Source of the DNA: Panacibacter ginsenosidivorans | Lineage (GTDB): Bacteria > Bacteroidota > Bacteroidia > Chitinophagales > Chitinophagaceae | Direction: 5' to 3' | DNA: 64,000 nt | Assembly (NCBI RefSeq): GCF_007971225.1 | Contig: NZ_CP042435.1 | Span: 310,001-374,000, forward strand | In this document: positions 50,517-60,413 of the stretch, one piece after another | Layout of the letters: the number at the start of each line of letters is the position of its first letter | Position numbering within the stretch: position 1 is the stretch's first letter | Notes under the pieces: model-generated | What the model saw: only the letters and a program-made list of their open reading frames with translations | Databases searched by the model: none | What the model was told of the DNA's origin: nothing | Position numbers and translations under genes: made by a program

Positions 50517-53500
50517 TTACTCTATTACAAGGCCAATACTGAAATTCGTCGTTTCGTTTACAACCCTGCAGATATAAGTGCCTGGTTTAACAAAACCTGG
50601 AATATTCATTTGCTGTGCTGATGAACCACCACTGTGTTCAATTATTTTACTGTAAACTTTTTGACCAACGCTGTTGTACAATGATACCTGATATTTACCT
50701 GCAGCAAGATTATTCAACTGAAGGTTTGCTATTTTATTTTGTACAGGATTAGGTTGTATTGTTACAGAAACTTTTCCATTGCTGATGTTTACCGAAACAA
50801 CTGCTGTATAACTTGTCGCCCCATCTTTACCAATTATTTTTATACGGTAAAAATTATTTCCGGCTGCAGCGTTGGGGTCTGTAATAGTATACATATTTTG
50901 AGGCGTACCATTATTTAAAGCATTTGTTTTGCCGATCTGCTTGAAGTTAATACCGGTAAGTGATTTCTCTATTTCATAATGATCGATATTGATCTCGTTT
51001 AAAGCAGTCCATCCAACCAGAATATTATTTCCCTGTTGGTATGCTTTGATATTGGTAAGTGTTACAGGCAGAATGATATATTCATTTACCAGGGAAAACC
51101 TTGTGAAACTATTAATACCGTTTGTTCCACCTAAAGGATCAGGGCTTACACCAATCGTGTATTTACCATATATTTCTGTGTTATCGTAAGAGGAACTTGA
51201 GAAGTTTACGGTGCTTACGTCAGTACCTGTAGATTTATTTATAAAGTTTTCACTGTAGTCTTTCTGAATAAGATGAATATCACTATAAACGAACCCTGAT
51301 TCTACTTCTTCTTCCGGAGAAGGCCATGTTGACCAGTCTTTTTTGGTAAAGAACAGACGCATATTGGCTTTTACACCACTTGCTGCAGATGAACTTACAT
51401 ACCATATACGATTAACTCTTGCCCCCGGTGTAAGAAGCAAATCTCCCGTTTTCATTGCTACTGCAAAATCGCTTGTAGTGCCGGTATTATTCAACATCAT
51501 CCTGTTTGCAGAAGTAAAATTGATACCGATCGGGAAGTACACATCCGTTCCACTTCCTACATTCTTAATCTTGAATCCTTTTGTACCGGTATAAGGCAAA
51601 GTAAGTGACAACTCAGCACCTGTATTTGTAGCAATTGCTATGTAACTGGCGTTGGCTCCCGTACTTAGACTTACGTAAGGAACATTAGGGCTGGTAAGTG
51701 TACCCCCACTATTAGACCATGTAATAAGATTATTATTGCTGACAAAAATGCCACTGGTCAATGTAAGGTCATGAGATATCTCAATATCCTGTGATGTACC
51801 CAGAATGACTTTGTTTGTTACGCCTGCCTGTATGGTGACATCGTAGGCAGGGCTATACGTAAGTGTACCTACCGTTGGGAAAGCCGGATAAATAGTAGTA
51901 CCGGTTGTTGGATTGTTGAAAACATAATTGGCGCCTGAATTATAAACATTTGTTCCGGTTGTCTGTACATGTGCATTTACTGTACCATTTCCAATACCTT
52001 CCGGCAAACTTACCTTTAAGCCACCACGTCCTGCCGCGGTAATTGTAACACCGGAGGAATTTGAAGAACCATTATTATTCACTGTCACTGTATTTGGTAC
52101 CAACGGATCTATATAGATGATATAGGTGCCCGAAGGTAAGGCAGAACTTATTACCCGCATACCCATTGTAAGACTTCCAGTACTGGAAGCATTCGTTATA
52201 ACATTTGAAGAAGTAGACGTAGTGCCTGTAAAAGTATAAGGGCCCACTAACCCATTAAGTGTAAAAGTACCACCAGTGCCGGTCATCGTTTTGCCATTAA
52301 AATCAAGCCATCCATTTACAACAGAAGCACCCGTAAGGTTGCTTACGTTTGCATTGAGGGTTACCCCTAAACCGGTATTATTATTAGCAACAATTCCCTT
52401 AGGACCATTTAATGTTGGGATTTCTGCAGCCGCAGTTGTTTGAGCATTGCTACCTGCATAGGTGATTCTGCCAGAAGGGCCGTATGCGATTTTGCCTGTA
52501 CCCACAAGACTTATACTGCCATTTACCAATGTAAACATTCCATTAATTGTCAATGTAACACCATTATCAACCTGCAGTATGCCTGTGGATAGTGTAACAT
52601 TATTAAGTGTTTGATTTGTTGAAACCTGTAATGTACCTCCTATTACATCCACATTATTTGTCGAAGGCAAAACATCTGTTCCAGCATAAAGCCTGCTTAA
52701 ACGTAAAATGCCTCCCTTTACCTGGGTTAACCCTGTATAAGTATTAGCACCTGTTAAAGTAAGTGTTCCTGCGCCATCTTTAATGAGATTACCTGCACCT
52801 GAAATAATTGCTGTTAGGGTGCTTACAGCTCCATCACCATAGGATGTATTTGTGGATTGATTTATCGTTAAAATATGATTGGTTGCAAGATTTACTACCT
52901 GGCTTTGCGTACCCGAAGTATTGGTCCAGCTTGAAGTAAGAGAACTTATTGTTTGAGTGGCATTATTCAAGTTTAATCTTGTATCGAAGTTGCTTAACTG
53001 ACCCATAGTTAGTGAGCCCGTACTTATAGAAGAACCAGAGCTTACATTTAAAATGCCACTTAATACTTTTGTGCCTCCAGTCCATGTATTTGAAGCAGAT
53101 GTTAGTATAAGATTATGTGTAGATGTATTCGCCCACAATTGAAAACCGCCTGCTCCTGTAATTGCACCGGCAAGAGTCCATGCATCGTTATAGATACCAA
53201 CTGTTGCATCTGATGTGTTTACAACAATAGGGCTTGACAATGTATTGTTACTGCTTGCTGTACTGTTGTACAAAGCCATTGCGCCATAATAAGAAAACGT
53301 TTTGGAACCATTTAGCGTAATTGAAGGAGTTTTAGCTATATTAACTGTTGCCCCAGTAACATTAATATCGAGCTGGCTGTTTTGATTAACTGTAATGCTG
53401 CCTGTTGTTAAGCCTGTAACATCATTTATAGAAAGATATCCCGCCTCCGAACCATCGGCATTGCCTACTGTCCATGCACCAGTACTTGTACCCGCCCCAC

Positions 53501-55619
53501 CATTAATACTTACATAACCACCATCTGAAGCTGAACTTCCTCCACCCTGAACACCAAGCGTATAACCATTATCGGTTACACCCCAACTGCCTAATGCAGG
53601 TGTTGCCGACAAACCGCTTCGGCCGCCTTCTCCTGATAATTCTATGTTGGTGATAATACCTGACGAGCCTGCAAGATTGCCTGAACCGTTGGTTAACGGC
53701 TTAAATATGGTATTCCCTGTAAGATTTACATTACCAAAAACAAAAGCGTTAGTCACACCATTGGTGGTACCACCATAACCTACAGACAATGTACCCTTAA
53801 TAGTTAGAGGCACAAGGTCCATAGCCAACTGCGGGTACCTGTCATCTGTAGTAGGCTCAACATATAGAGAAGCTCCAGTGCCAGCTGTATTGTATATCTC
53901 AATAGCTGCATTGTTAGAACCGCTCCCATCTACCGTCATCGATCTCATAAAGCCGGTTGACGCAAAAGTGCTTGAGGATGCCGCTATAGTGTACTTACCA
54001 TTATTGATAAAAAAATCATTATCATATAAATACAAATTCGGGTTATTTGTATTGGATTTATCCCCTATCGTAACTGTCCCACCATTTATATAAATTGGCC
54101 CTGCTACACCAGAATTATAGATTGAAAAAGGTTGAGAGAACATTAATTCACCAGTACCTTCCTTTCTAAATCCATAGGAAGTAAGCAAGGGATTACCATT
54201 ACCATTACCACCCGCGCTATTTGACATTCTTAATATATTTGATCCGGAGATATTGAAAATGGCAGGACTAGTCATAGTAATACCTATTGTAGCCTGCGTT
54301 AATGTGGATTGAATATTGAAGTTTGATGCAGTAACATTTATTTGTTTAACTATCGCTCCATTTGTTGCGTCTACCTGTATCGTTTCCCCGCTTGTTTCTA
54401 AATTGGCAATACCCGTTTGTATCCATTTGCCTGTATAAGATCCTCCTGACGTCGTTGCCCATCTGTTTACGGAACTTCCGTTATCCCAGTTACCTGAACC
54501 CGAGCTTTGCGTGTACCTGTTTTCTGAAGTGGCAACTGTATATGTGTTTCCTATAGTTAAAGGATCATTGCCTATTTTGGTTGGCGACCCGGAGAAAGTG
54601 AAATTAGAAAAAGCTGTAGTAGTAAGATTGAGCGTTCTTCCTGTAGACGCCGTAGCCAATACGTCTGCCGTAATAAAGAAGTAGGTTGATTGGTTTACAG
54701 GCACGGTGCTAAACCCTGTATTAAAAGTTATATTTGTGCCTGACGAAGCTGTTAAAATAGTACTTCCTATTTGCGTGGCACCATACAAAGAGTTATAAGA
54801 GTTCTGCCATAGCTTAAAGTTTGCAATATCAGTTGAAAGATAAGTGCCACCAGTTGCAAACGTTATTCCGGTTGGTGTTATGGAAGTAATATGAGCATCC
54901 ATCCTGTAAGCAGCAATCATGTTATCTGTAGTACTGGCAAAAAGATTTCCCGCGACCGGATGATTTGATGCTATGCACACAGTTGAGGTTGAGGGGCCAA
55001 TTGCCTGTACCTGAAAATTATCAACGGCGAAAACAGTACCCGAGGCACTGTTGGTAAAATTGATCCTAATGTCTAAAGTAGAATTTGGTGCAATTGAAGG
55101 AAGACTATAAAGAAATTGCGCCCAGGAAGTAGTTGTAGCGCCTGGCGTAGCAAAGTTGGTGTAGGCCCCTCCATCAACACTGTACTGCACATTATCAATA
55201 TTGGCTGTACCTGTACCATTTCTTCTTGCCTGAAAATATATTTTAAAAGTGGCGTAAGCTTTTAAACTTGACCCACTTAACTTAAAATTGAAATATTTTG
55301 AACCTGACCCGTTCAATGCAACAATGCGGTTAGGAGAAGATGCCGTATTAGCGTCAAAGGCACTTCCACCAGTAACCGTTCCTACAAAACTACCCGATCC
55401 GGCATGGAGACTTTGATTATACGTGTCTGCCGATGACAACAAACTTGAAATGCCATTAACTGCCCTTGGCCAAAATTTGTTATAGTTGGTAATATTTGCT
55501 ACATCAAAATTATAATTAACAATGGTAGTTTGGGCATTACCAAATATTGACAGAAAAATAATGCATGCGAGCAGTATTTTCCTTAAATGAGTTAAACTCA
55601 ATGAGGATTTGGTTTTCAT
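50517..55619 (-). CDS. Giant T9SS-exported surface protein with autotransporter-type beta-strand repeats
   Basis: A 1700-residue secreted protein. A signal peptide (about 1-30, cleaved at GNAQ) is followed by a jelly-roll-like N-terminal region (about 30-370), then a long low-complexity beta-helix-like region (about 380-1300, Gly/Ser/Thr/Asn-rich). This includes a clear autotransporter-associated beta-strand repeat (LIKDGAGTLTLTGANTYTG and neighbours). A fibronectin-like segment (about 1520-1610) and a type A T9SS sorting domain (TIQPNPVQNKIANLQL ... GTYICRVV) end it. Probably an adhesin or matrix protein. The C-terminal unit is the usual anchor for T9SS export. Binding target unknown. Confidence 0.88.
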   Translation of the reverse strand: MKTKSSLSLTHLRKILLACIIFLSIFGNAQTTIVNYNFDVANITNYNKFWPRAVNGISSLLSSADTYNQSLHAGSGSFVGTVTGGSAFDANTASSPNRIVALNGSGSKYFNFKLSGSSLKAYATFKIYFQARRNGTGTANIDNVQYSVDGGAYTNFATPGATTTSWAQFLYSLPSIAPNSTLDIRINFTNSASGTVFAVDNFQVQAIGPSTSTVCIASNHPVAGNLFASTTDNMIAAYRMDAHITSITPTGITFATGGTYLSTDIANFKLWQNSYNSLYGATQIGSTILTASSGTNITFNTGFSTVPVNQSTYFFITADVLATASTGRTLNLTTTAFSNFTFSGSPTKIGNDPLTIGNTYTVATSENRYTQSSGSGNWDNGSSVNRWATTSGGSYTGKWIQTGIANLETSGETIQVDATNGAIVKQINVTASNFNIQSTLTQATIGITMTSPAIFNISGSNILRMSNSAGGNGNGNPLLTSYGFRKEGTGELMFSQPFSIYNSGVAGPIYINGGTVTIGDKSNTNNPNLYLYDNDFFINNGKYTIAASSSTFASTGFMRSMTVDGSGSNNAAIEIYNTAGTGASLYVEPTTDDRYPQLAMDLVPLTIKGTLSVGYGGTTNGVTNAFVFGNVNLTGNTIFKPLTNGSGNLAGSSGIITNIELSGEGGRSGLSATPALGSWGVTDNGYTLGVQGGGSSASDGGYVSINGGAGTSTGAWTVGNADGSEAGYLSINDVTGLTTGSITVNQNSQLDINVTGATVNIAKTPSITLNGSKTFSYYGAMALYNSTASSNNTLSSPIVVNTSDATVGIYNDAWTLAGAITGAGGFQLWANTSTHNLILTSASNTWTGGTKVLSGILNVSSGSSISTGSLTMGQLSNFDTRLNLNNATQTISSLTSSWTNTSGTQSQVVNLATNHILTINQSTNTSYGDGAVSTLTAIISGAGNLIKDGAGTLTLTGANTYTGLTQVKGGILRLSRLYAGTDVLPSTNNVDVIGGTLQVSTNQTLNNVTLSTGILQVDNGVTLTINGMFTLVNGSISLVGTGKIAYGPSGRITYAGSNAQTTAAAEIPTLNGPKGIVANNNTGLGVTLNANVSNLTGASVVNGWLDFNGKTMTGTGGTFTLNGLVGPYTFTGTTSTSSNVITNASSTGSLTMGMRVISSALPSGTYIIYIDPLVPNTVTVNNNGSSNSSGVTITAAGRGGLKVSLPEGIGNGTVNAHVQTTGTNVYNSGANYVFNNPTTGTTIYPAFPTVGTLTYSPAYDVTIQAGVTNKVILGTSQDIEISHDLTLTSGIFVSNNNLITWSNSGGTLTSPNVPYVSLSTGANASYIAIATNTGAELSLTLPYTGTKGFKIKNVGSGTDVYFPIGINFTSANRMMLNNTGTTSDFAVAMKTGDLLLTPGARVNRIWYVSSSAASGVKANMRLFFTKKDWSTWPSPEEEVESGFVYSDIHLIQKDYSENFINKSTGTDVSTVNFSSSSYDNTEIYGKYTIGVSPDPLGGTNGINSFTRFSLVNEYIILPVTLTNIKAYQQGNNILVGWTALNEINIDHYEIEKSLTGINFKQIGKTNALNNGTPQNMYTITDPNAAAGNNFYRIKIIGKDGATSYTAVVSVNISNGKVSVTIQPNPVQNKIANLQLNNLAAGKYQVSLYNSVGQKVYSKIIEHSGGSSAQQMNIPGFVKPGTYICRVVNETTNFSIGLVIE

Positions 55620-56381
55620 GATATTGGTTTTATGGCCACCGCACTACTCTTTACATTATGCAATGTGGCCAAACAAATTTAAATAAGATATGCTGAACAA
55701 TATATTAAAAATAATTAAGATGAAGTTTTGTTACATCCACCTTGCTACCAACCTTACAAAGTGATAAAATCAAAGCTAAATTCTTAAGTAAAAGGTTACA
55801 AAAAAACCGATATGCGTCAACTTAACTATTTATAAGTCATGCTAGTGTAAGAGAGGCGGTTATTCGGTTTATACACGCAATTTCACCTCATAACGATTTC
55901 TTTTATAAATTGTTGTATTTGATGTACATATAGCTATGAATTACAGCATATTTTAATTCGATCCTATGGCATGGTATACTAATTTTTTTGACACAAACGT
56001 TCCAAACAATATTGAGCTATTCTTTCGATTTTAAGACCAAATACTCCGTTATTAATTTTGAAGTCTTCCTCAACATACACAGATACCTGTTTGGCTTAAA
56101 CGGCGAAATAATCAAGTCTAAAGTTTTTTAAAACTTTTGGTTGCTCAAAAATGTATAAGCCGCCGAAGTGTGCGACGCAACAAAAGATAAATAACGAAAA
56201 CTCAGCCCGGTTCAAAATAATATTTACTATGTCCGTATTTTTTTAAGAATACCGGTGCTTGTCATGTAAACGACATAGCATCAATAATAAGCTTACTACT
56301 TTTACCTTAACAAAATATTTTATTTAAAAAGGAAAGGAAAAAAAACAAGAGCCGTAATTAAGGAAAACCAACGCCACACTC
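55620..56381. other. 762-bp divergent spacer, longest non-coding stretch
   Basis: AT-rich, holding dispersed element copy 26 (56162-56221). No ORF, RNA fold or repeat was recognised in the other 700 bases, which may include long leader sequences for the surface-protein and YHS genes. Confidence 0.5.
56162..56221 (+). repeat. Dispersed intergenic element copy 26
   Basis: Head variant GCCGAAGTGTGCGACGCAAC (56162-56181), middle AAAAGATAAATAACG, tail GCCCGGTTCAAAATAAT. Confidence 0.9.
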
Positions 56382-56849
56382 ATGAAACAGATTTTTATAA
56401 CATTATTATTTGCAGCAACCATTGCAGGTTTATCTACCGCACAAGATGCGTCAGTTTTAAGAAAGAAAGCTTTCAACCTTGAAAAAGGGGTTGCAATAGA
56501 GGGATATGACCCTGTTGCTTATTTTACGGCTAATAAGGCTATTAAAGGCTCCAAAGAACTAGCCGTGGTTTTTGAAGGCGCTATTTATTATTTCTCTTCG
56601 GAAGAGAATAAAGAAATCTTTAAAAAGAATCCTTCCAAATATGAGCCGCAATATGGTGGCTGGTGTGCCTATGCCATGGGGCACGATGGATCCAAAGTGG
56701 AAATAGATCCTGAGACATTTAAAATCATTGATAATAAATTGTATCTCTATTATAACAAGTATTTCAACAATACACTTAAGACCTGGAATAAAGATGAGGC
56801 TAATTTGAAATCTCACGCCGATGCAAACTGGCAAAAAATTTATCACTGA
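56382..56849 (+). CDS. YHS-domain secreted protein
   Basis: A 155-residue protein with a signal peptide (about 1-20, cleaved near STAQ). The YHS domain is recognisable by GVAIEGYDPVAYFT, IYYFSSEENKEIFKKNPSKYEPQYGG and WCAYAMGHD. YHS domains are thought to bind metal, and related secreted proteins occur next to redox and copper-handling genes. The C-terminal part (LYLYYNKYFNNTLKTWNKDEAN) is family-typical. It starts a five-gene plus-strand run. DoxX follows after 30 bp. Confidence 0.9.
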   Translation: MKQIFITLLFAATIAGLSTAQDASVLRKKAFNLEKGVAIEGYDPVAYFTANKAIKGSKELAVVFEGAIYYFSSEENKEIFKKNPSKYEPQYGGWCAYAMGHDGSKVEIDPETFKIIDNKLYLYYNKYFNNTLKTWNKDEANLKSHADANWQKIYH

Positions 56850-56879
56850 TAATATTCACTAAACCAAAAAATAACTGTT

Positions 56880-57278
56880 ATGTCAATCAATTCAAAAACT
56901 ATTGGGATCTGGGTTTTAAAACTGCTTGCAGCTGTTATAATGTTGCAAACGCTTTTTTTTAAGTTTAGCGCTTCACCGGAATCGGTTTATATTTTTTCAA
57001 CAATTGGTATGGAGCCATGGGGTCGCATAGGTACAGGTGTTATGGAATTAATCGCTTCTGTGCTTATACTTATTCCATCAACAACTAGTATCGGCGCTGT
57101 TTTAGGTATTGGGTTAATGAGTGGAGCAATCTTTTTCCACCTTACCAAATTAGGATTAGTAGTACAGGATGATGGGGGTCAGCTTTTCATATATGCGTTA
57201 CTTGTTTTAATATCATGCGTTTCACTTGTTATAATTTATCGCAGAGATATTTTTCGATTGCTCCAGCTTAGCTTTTAA
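56880..57278 (+). CDS. DoxX-like four-TM membrane protein
   Basis: A 132-residue inner-membrane protein with four helices: KLLAAVIMLQTLFFKF, GTGVMELIASVLILIPS, GAVLGIGLMSGAIFFHL and LFIYALLVLISCVSLVIIY. The pattern (LQTLFFKFSASPE, ELIASVLILIP, FFHLTKLG) matches the DoxX-like family. The role in this family is uncertain; some members associate with quinol or thiosulfate oxidation. It lies between the YHS protein and a barrel gene, with tight spacing on both sides. Confidence 0.85.
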   Translation: MSINSKTIGIWVLKLLAAVIMLQTLFFKFSASPESVYIFSTIGMEPWGRIGTGVMELIASVLILIPSTTSIGAVLGIGLMSGAIFFHLTKLGLVVQDDGGQLFIYALLVLISCVSLVIIYRRDIFRLLQLSF

Positions 57279-57288
57279 AAAAGATCTG

Positions 57289-58038
57289 ATGAAACTAAAA
57301 TTTACCGGCATTTTTATTTTACTGCTTGCAACAACGACAGCAATTGCGCAGCAACAAAAAGCATTACCCCGCAGCAACGCCTTCATTGATCTTTCTGGAA
57401 CAATTGGCAGCACACAGGGAACTGTTGCAGTGGCTTATGTTTATAATTTAAGAACAGGGAAGAACCGAAGACTAGAAGCAGGATTAGGCTTAAGGAACAC
57501 TGTCTATCTTGGAACAAAAAAAGATTTCATAACTGCAGGTCCGGCAAGCTTAACAAGAACAAGCACTACTCCTTTTCTTATATTTTTTGCAGGGCAACGG
57601 GAAGAAAATTTTGATACACTTACCGTGCAAAGGCCATTTACCAATTCATTGAATGCAACGATAAACCTTGGTTACAATATCAGCAAAAATTTTTATGCTG
57701 GTTTCAATATTGATCTTATTGGGTTTACGGTTGGCAGCAAAACAAGTGGTATCTTTAACAGTAATGGCAAAACAACAACTGAGCCTGTTGCCAAACCTGC
57801 TGCTTTTAACTTGTTGCTTACCGGCGATCATGATTATGGCAGCCTTAATTCGGAGTTTTTTCTTAAATATAAAGTGGCAGACCGGTGGTCAGTAAAAGCA
57901 TTATACCAATTTATTTTTATAGAATACAAAACAACAACCATGCACCAGATTGCAGCAGATGGCACAGTTATTACACGATTCAGGAATAAAGCAAATAATT
58001 TTGGTATAGGTGTTTCGTATAGTCTTAATAAAAATTAA
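57289..58038 (+). CDS. Outer-membrane beta-barrel protein
   Basis: A 249-residue protein with a signal peptide (about 1-20, cleaved near AIAQQ). The mature part alternates strands such as AFIDLSGTIGSTQGTVAVAY, RLEAGLGLRNTVYLG and LNATINLGYNISKNFYAGFNIDL, and ends in FGIGVSYSLNKN, consistent with an outer-membrane barrel. No further family can be named. It starts 10 bp after DoxX, and its stop lies about four bases before a dispersed element. Confidence 0.78.
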   Translation: MKLKFTGIFILLLATTTAIAQQQKALPRSNAFIDLSGTIGSTQGTVAVAYVYNLRTGKNRRLEAGLGLRNTVYLGTKKDFITAGPASLTRTSTTPFLIFFAGQREENFDTLTVQRPFTNSLNATINLGYNISKNFYAGFNIDLIGFTVGSKTSGIFNSNGKTTTEPVAKPAAFNLLLTGDHDYGSLNSEFFLKYKVADRWSVKALYQFIFIEYKTTTMHQIAADGTVITRFRNKANNFGIGVSYSLNKN

Positions 58039-58041
58039 TAA

Positions 58042-58103
58042 GAATTTTTTTGAGCCTGACTGTAGAATATAAATAAAACTTCTCTTGCGTCGCACTCTTG
58101 TAC
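58042..58103 (-). repeat. Dispersed intergenic element copy 27, arm of a pair
   Basis: Minus-strand consensus head (58084-58103), middle AGAAGTTTTATTT, tail GTCAGGCTCAAAAAAATTC. The tail begins four bases after a stop codon. It faces copy 28. Confidence 0.92.
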
Positions 58104-58134
58104 ATTTTGTTCAATGTGCATCAAAGAACAGAAC

Positions 58135-58195
58135 GCTGAAGTGAGTGACACAACAGGCGATGCCATAAAAAACAAAAGCAAGTAACAAAAGAATT
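58135..58195 (+). repeat. Dispersed intergenic element copy 28 (GTGACAC class), arm of a pair
   Basis: Head GCTGAAGTGAGTGACACAAC (58135-58154), middle AGGCGATGCCATAAA, weak tail GCAAGTAACAAAAGA, ending about nine bases before the DM13 start. Confidence 0.87.
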
Positions 58196-58203
58196 ATTTA
58201 GAT

Positions 58204-58629
58204 ATGAAAAAAATATTTACAATACTTTCTATCGGTTTGTTTATGACTGCATGCAGCAAACAAAATGCTGCACCAACTACACCGGTAAACGATATGGTAG
58301 ATTCAACAACTGAACTTTCATATACAGGTAGTTTTATGAACGGGCCTTATGGAACAGTCACAGGTATTGCAAATATTTACGCAGACAGTAGTAGTTACGT
58401 ACTGGCGCTAACAGCTTTTCAAACATCCAATGGGCCAGACCTGCACGTATATTTGTCGCAGGAGGAACAGCCTATTCATTTTGTTGATCTTGGCAAACTT
58501 AAATCAACGAATGGAAACCAGGTTTATAATATACCAACAGGTACTGATCTTGAAACATATAAATATGCGCTGATTCACTGCCAGCAGTATAATCATTTAT
58601 TTGGCAGTACTTTACTGGAGGAACAATAA
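58204..58629 (+). CDS. DM13-domain lipoprotein
   Basis: A 141-residue lipoprotein: signal MKKIFTILSIGLFMTAC (lipobox MTAC, Cys17), short linker, then a DM13 domain (YTGSFMNGPYGTVTGIANIYADSS, PDLHVYLS, DLGKLKSTNGNQVYNIP and YALIHCQQYNHLFGSTLL). The conserved Cys of the family is present (IHCQQY). DM13 domains have been proposed to take part in electron transfer. The YceI gene begins two bases after this stop, with GGAGG inside the last codons, so the two are clearly coupled. Confidence 0.9.
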   Translation: MKKIFTILSIGLFMTACSKQNAAPTTPVNDMVDSTTELSYTGSFMNGPYGTVTGIANIYADSSSYVLALTAFQTSNGPDLHVYLSQEEQPIHFVDLGKLKSTNGNQVYNIPTGTDLETYKYALIHCQQYNHLFGSTLLEEQ

Positions 58630-58630
58630 T

Positions 58631-59179
58631 ATGTATAAAAGATTATTGCTGATAACGGTTAATTATTTTTTCGCAATAAACATTTTTGCGCAAAGCCTTG
58701 TAGCGACTGATGCAGGCTCTGTAATAAGCTTTTCTATAAAGAATTTTGGCATTACGGTAACAGGCACATTCACCGGTTTAAAAGGAAATATACTATTTGA
58801 TCCTGCAGCACCTGCTAATTCGGTTTTTAATTTAAGTGTAAATACCAGTACTGTAAACACAGGGATTGATGCAAGGGACAGACACCTGAAAAAGGAAGAT
58901 TACTTTAATGTTGAAAAATTTCCGGTGATCACTTTTATTTCAACAAAAGTTAGTGCATCAAACAAATCAGGGATATTTATAGTAAGTGGGAACATTACCA
59001 TCAAAGGAACTACACAAGCCATTAATTTTCCTTTTGTGGCGAAGGCTTCGCAGAGCGGCTACTTGTTTACAGGAACATTTAAATTGAACAGAAGAGATTT
59101 TCAGGTAGGGAGTGGTAGTCTTATTTTATCTGACAACCTGGATGTTTCCTTTTCCGTATATGCAACAAATAAAACTTAA
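58631..59179 (+). CDS. YceI-family periplasmic protein
   Basis: A 182-residue secreted lipocalin-like protein that binds isoprenoid-type ligands in other bacteria. Start placed at 58631 (MYKRLLLITVNYFF), giving a signal peptide cleaved near IFAQ. The frame from 58601 would overlap DM13. The YceI core is evident: VISFSIKNFGITVTGTFTGLKGNI, DARDRHLKKEDYFNVEKFPVITF, GNITIKGTTQAINFPF and FKLNRRDFQVGSG. A GGAGG lies at the right place upstream, unusual in this phylum. Partnership with DM13 is inferred from coupling. Confidence 0.92.
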   Translation: MYKRLLLITVNYFFAINIFAQSLVATDAGSVISFSIKNFGITVTGTFTGLKGNILFDPAAPANSVFNLSVNTSTVNTGIDARDRHLKKEDYFNVEKFPVITFISTKVSASNKSGIFIVSGNITIKGTTQAINFPFVAKASQSGYLFTGTFKLNRRDFQVGSGSLILSDNLDVSFSVYATNKT

Positions 59180-59196
59180 ACGTAAATTTTAATACC

Positions 59197-59697
59197 ATGC
59201 AACTGGAGCAAGCTATCTCAAATGTTTTTGTTCAATTGAATGATTCAATTGACCAGCTTACAAATGAGCAATATAAAACACCTGTGCAAACACTTTCCAA
59301 TGCAACCATTGGTCAGCACGTAAGGCATATAATCGAACTTTTTATCTGCCTTGAGAATGGGTATGAAAAAGGCCTCGTTAATTATGAAAAAAGAAAAAGA
59401 GATTACACCATCGAAACAAATAAAGATGTTGCTGTTCAATTAATGCATTCCATTGTAGCGGGTCTTGGTAAGCCAAACAAAACATTACTGCTTGAAGCAG
59501 GTTATGATGATCTTTCCGAAGATGTGGTTACCATTGAAACAAATTATTTACGTGAAGTAGTGTATAATCTGGAACATACAGTACACCACATGGCTTTAAT
59601 ACGTGTAGGCATCACCACATTAGCAGCAATACAATTACCCGAAGGGTATGGTGTAGCATCTTCTACAATAAAATATCGTCAGGCATGTGCACAGTAA
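59197..59697 (+). CDS. DinB-family protein
   Basis: A 166-residue four-helix bundle of the DinB/metal-dependent hydrolase fold. The three conserved His positions are visible: TIGQHVRHIIELF (first), and NLEHTVHHMALIRVG (second and third), suited to a metal site. Function of stand-alone DinB proteins is varied (thiol transfer, bacillithiol-linked chemistry). The stop overlaps the NRDE gene start by 13 bases. Confidence 0.88.
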   Translation: MQLEQAISNVFVQLNDSIDQLTNEQYKTPVQTLSNATIGQHVRHIIELFICLENGYEKGLVNYEKRKRDYTIETNKDVAVQLMHSIVAGLGKPNKTLLLEAGYDDLSEDVVTIETNYLREVVYNLEHTVHHMALIRVGITTLAAIQLPEGYGVASSTIKYRQACAQ

Positions 59698-60410
59698 CTT
59701 TTATACCGGTAAAAGATAAATTTTTCATCACTTCAAACAGGGATGAAAAGATATTGCGTAAACCAGCTTTGCCACCAAAGGCATATACTTTTGGTATTGC
59801 AACGATTATTTACCCCAAAGACGCAGATGCAGGCGGCACATGGATTGCCATGCATGAAAATGGAAATGCAGTTGTATTGCTGAACGGTGGTTTCGAAAAA
59901 CATATTCCCGCTCCCTCTTATAAAAAGAGTCGTGGTATTGTTTTGCTTGAAGTAATAAATGCACCAAGCCCCTTAACCAGGTTTCATGAAATAAGCCTTT
60001 CGAACATTGAACCTTTTACACTAGTTTTACTGGATGATAATAATCTGTATGAATGCCGATGGGATGGCGATATCAAGCATGCTAAAGAATTAAATAACAC
60101 CAAGGCACATATCTGGTCATCAGTTACTCTATATGACAAAGCCATTATACAAAAAAGAGAACAGTGGTTTATTGAATGGATTAATACAAACCCCGCTCCT
60201 TCTATGCAGGATATACTACATTTTCATCTTTTTGCAGGTGATGGTGATGATCACAACGATCTTCGCATGAACAGGAACAACAAGATGCTTACAGTTAGCG
60301 CTACGGGTATGGAAATAAGCAATGAAAAAGCCATTATGCATTACCTGGATCTTAATAACGATAAACTATATAAACAGGAGTTGCGCTTCTCTTCTTCCCT
60401 CGCAGTTTAA
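59685..60410 (+). CDS. NRDE-family (TANGO2-like) protein
   Basis: A 241-residue protein beginning MCTVTFIPV with the family hallmark TSNRDE at about 17-22. The N-terminal Cys2 is typical of the Ntn-hydrolase-like NRDE fold, although enzymatic function is not established. Further family segments: GGTWIAMHENGNAVVLLNG and the C-terminal MLTVSATGMEI. The gene begins inside the end of dinB (13-base overlap) and is followed by the ATP-grasp gene after three bases. Confidence 0.9.
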   Translation: MCTVTFIPVKDKFFITSNRDEKILRKPALPPKAYTFGIATIIYPKDADAGGTWIAMHENGNAVVLLNGGFEKHIPAPSYKKSRGIVLLEVINAPSPLTRFHEISLSNIEPFTLVLLDDNNLYECRWDGDIKHAKELNNTKAHIWSSVTLYDKAIIQKREQWFIEWINTNPAPSMQDILHFHLFAGDGDDHNDLRMNRNNKMLTVSATGMEISNEKAIMHYLDLNNDKLYKQELRFSSSLAV

Positions 60411-60413
60411 TAC

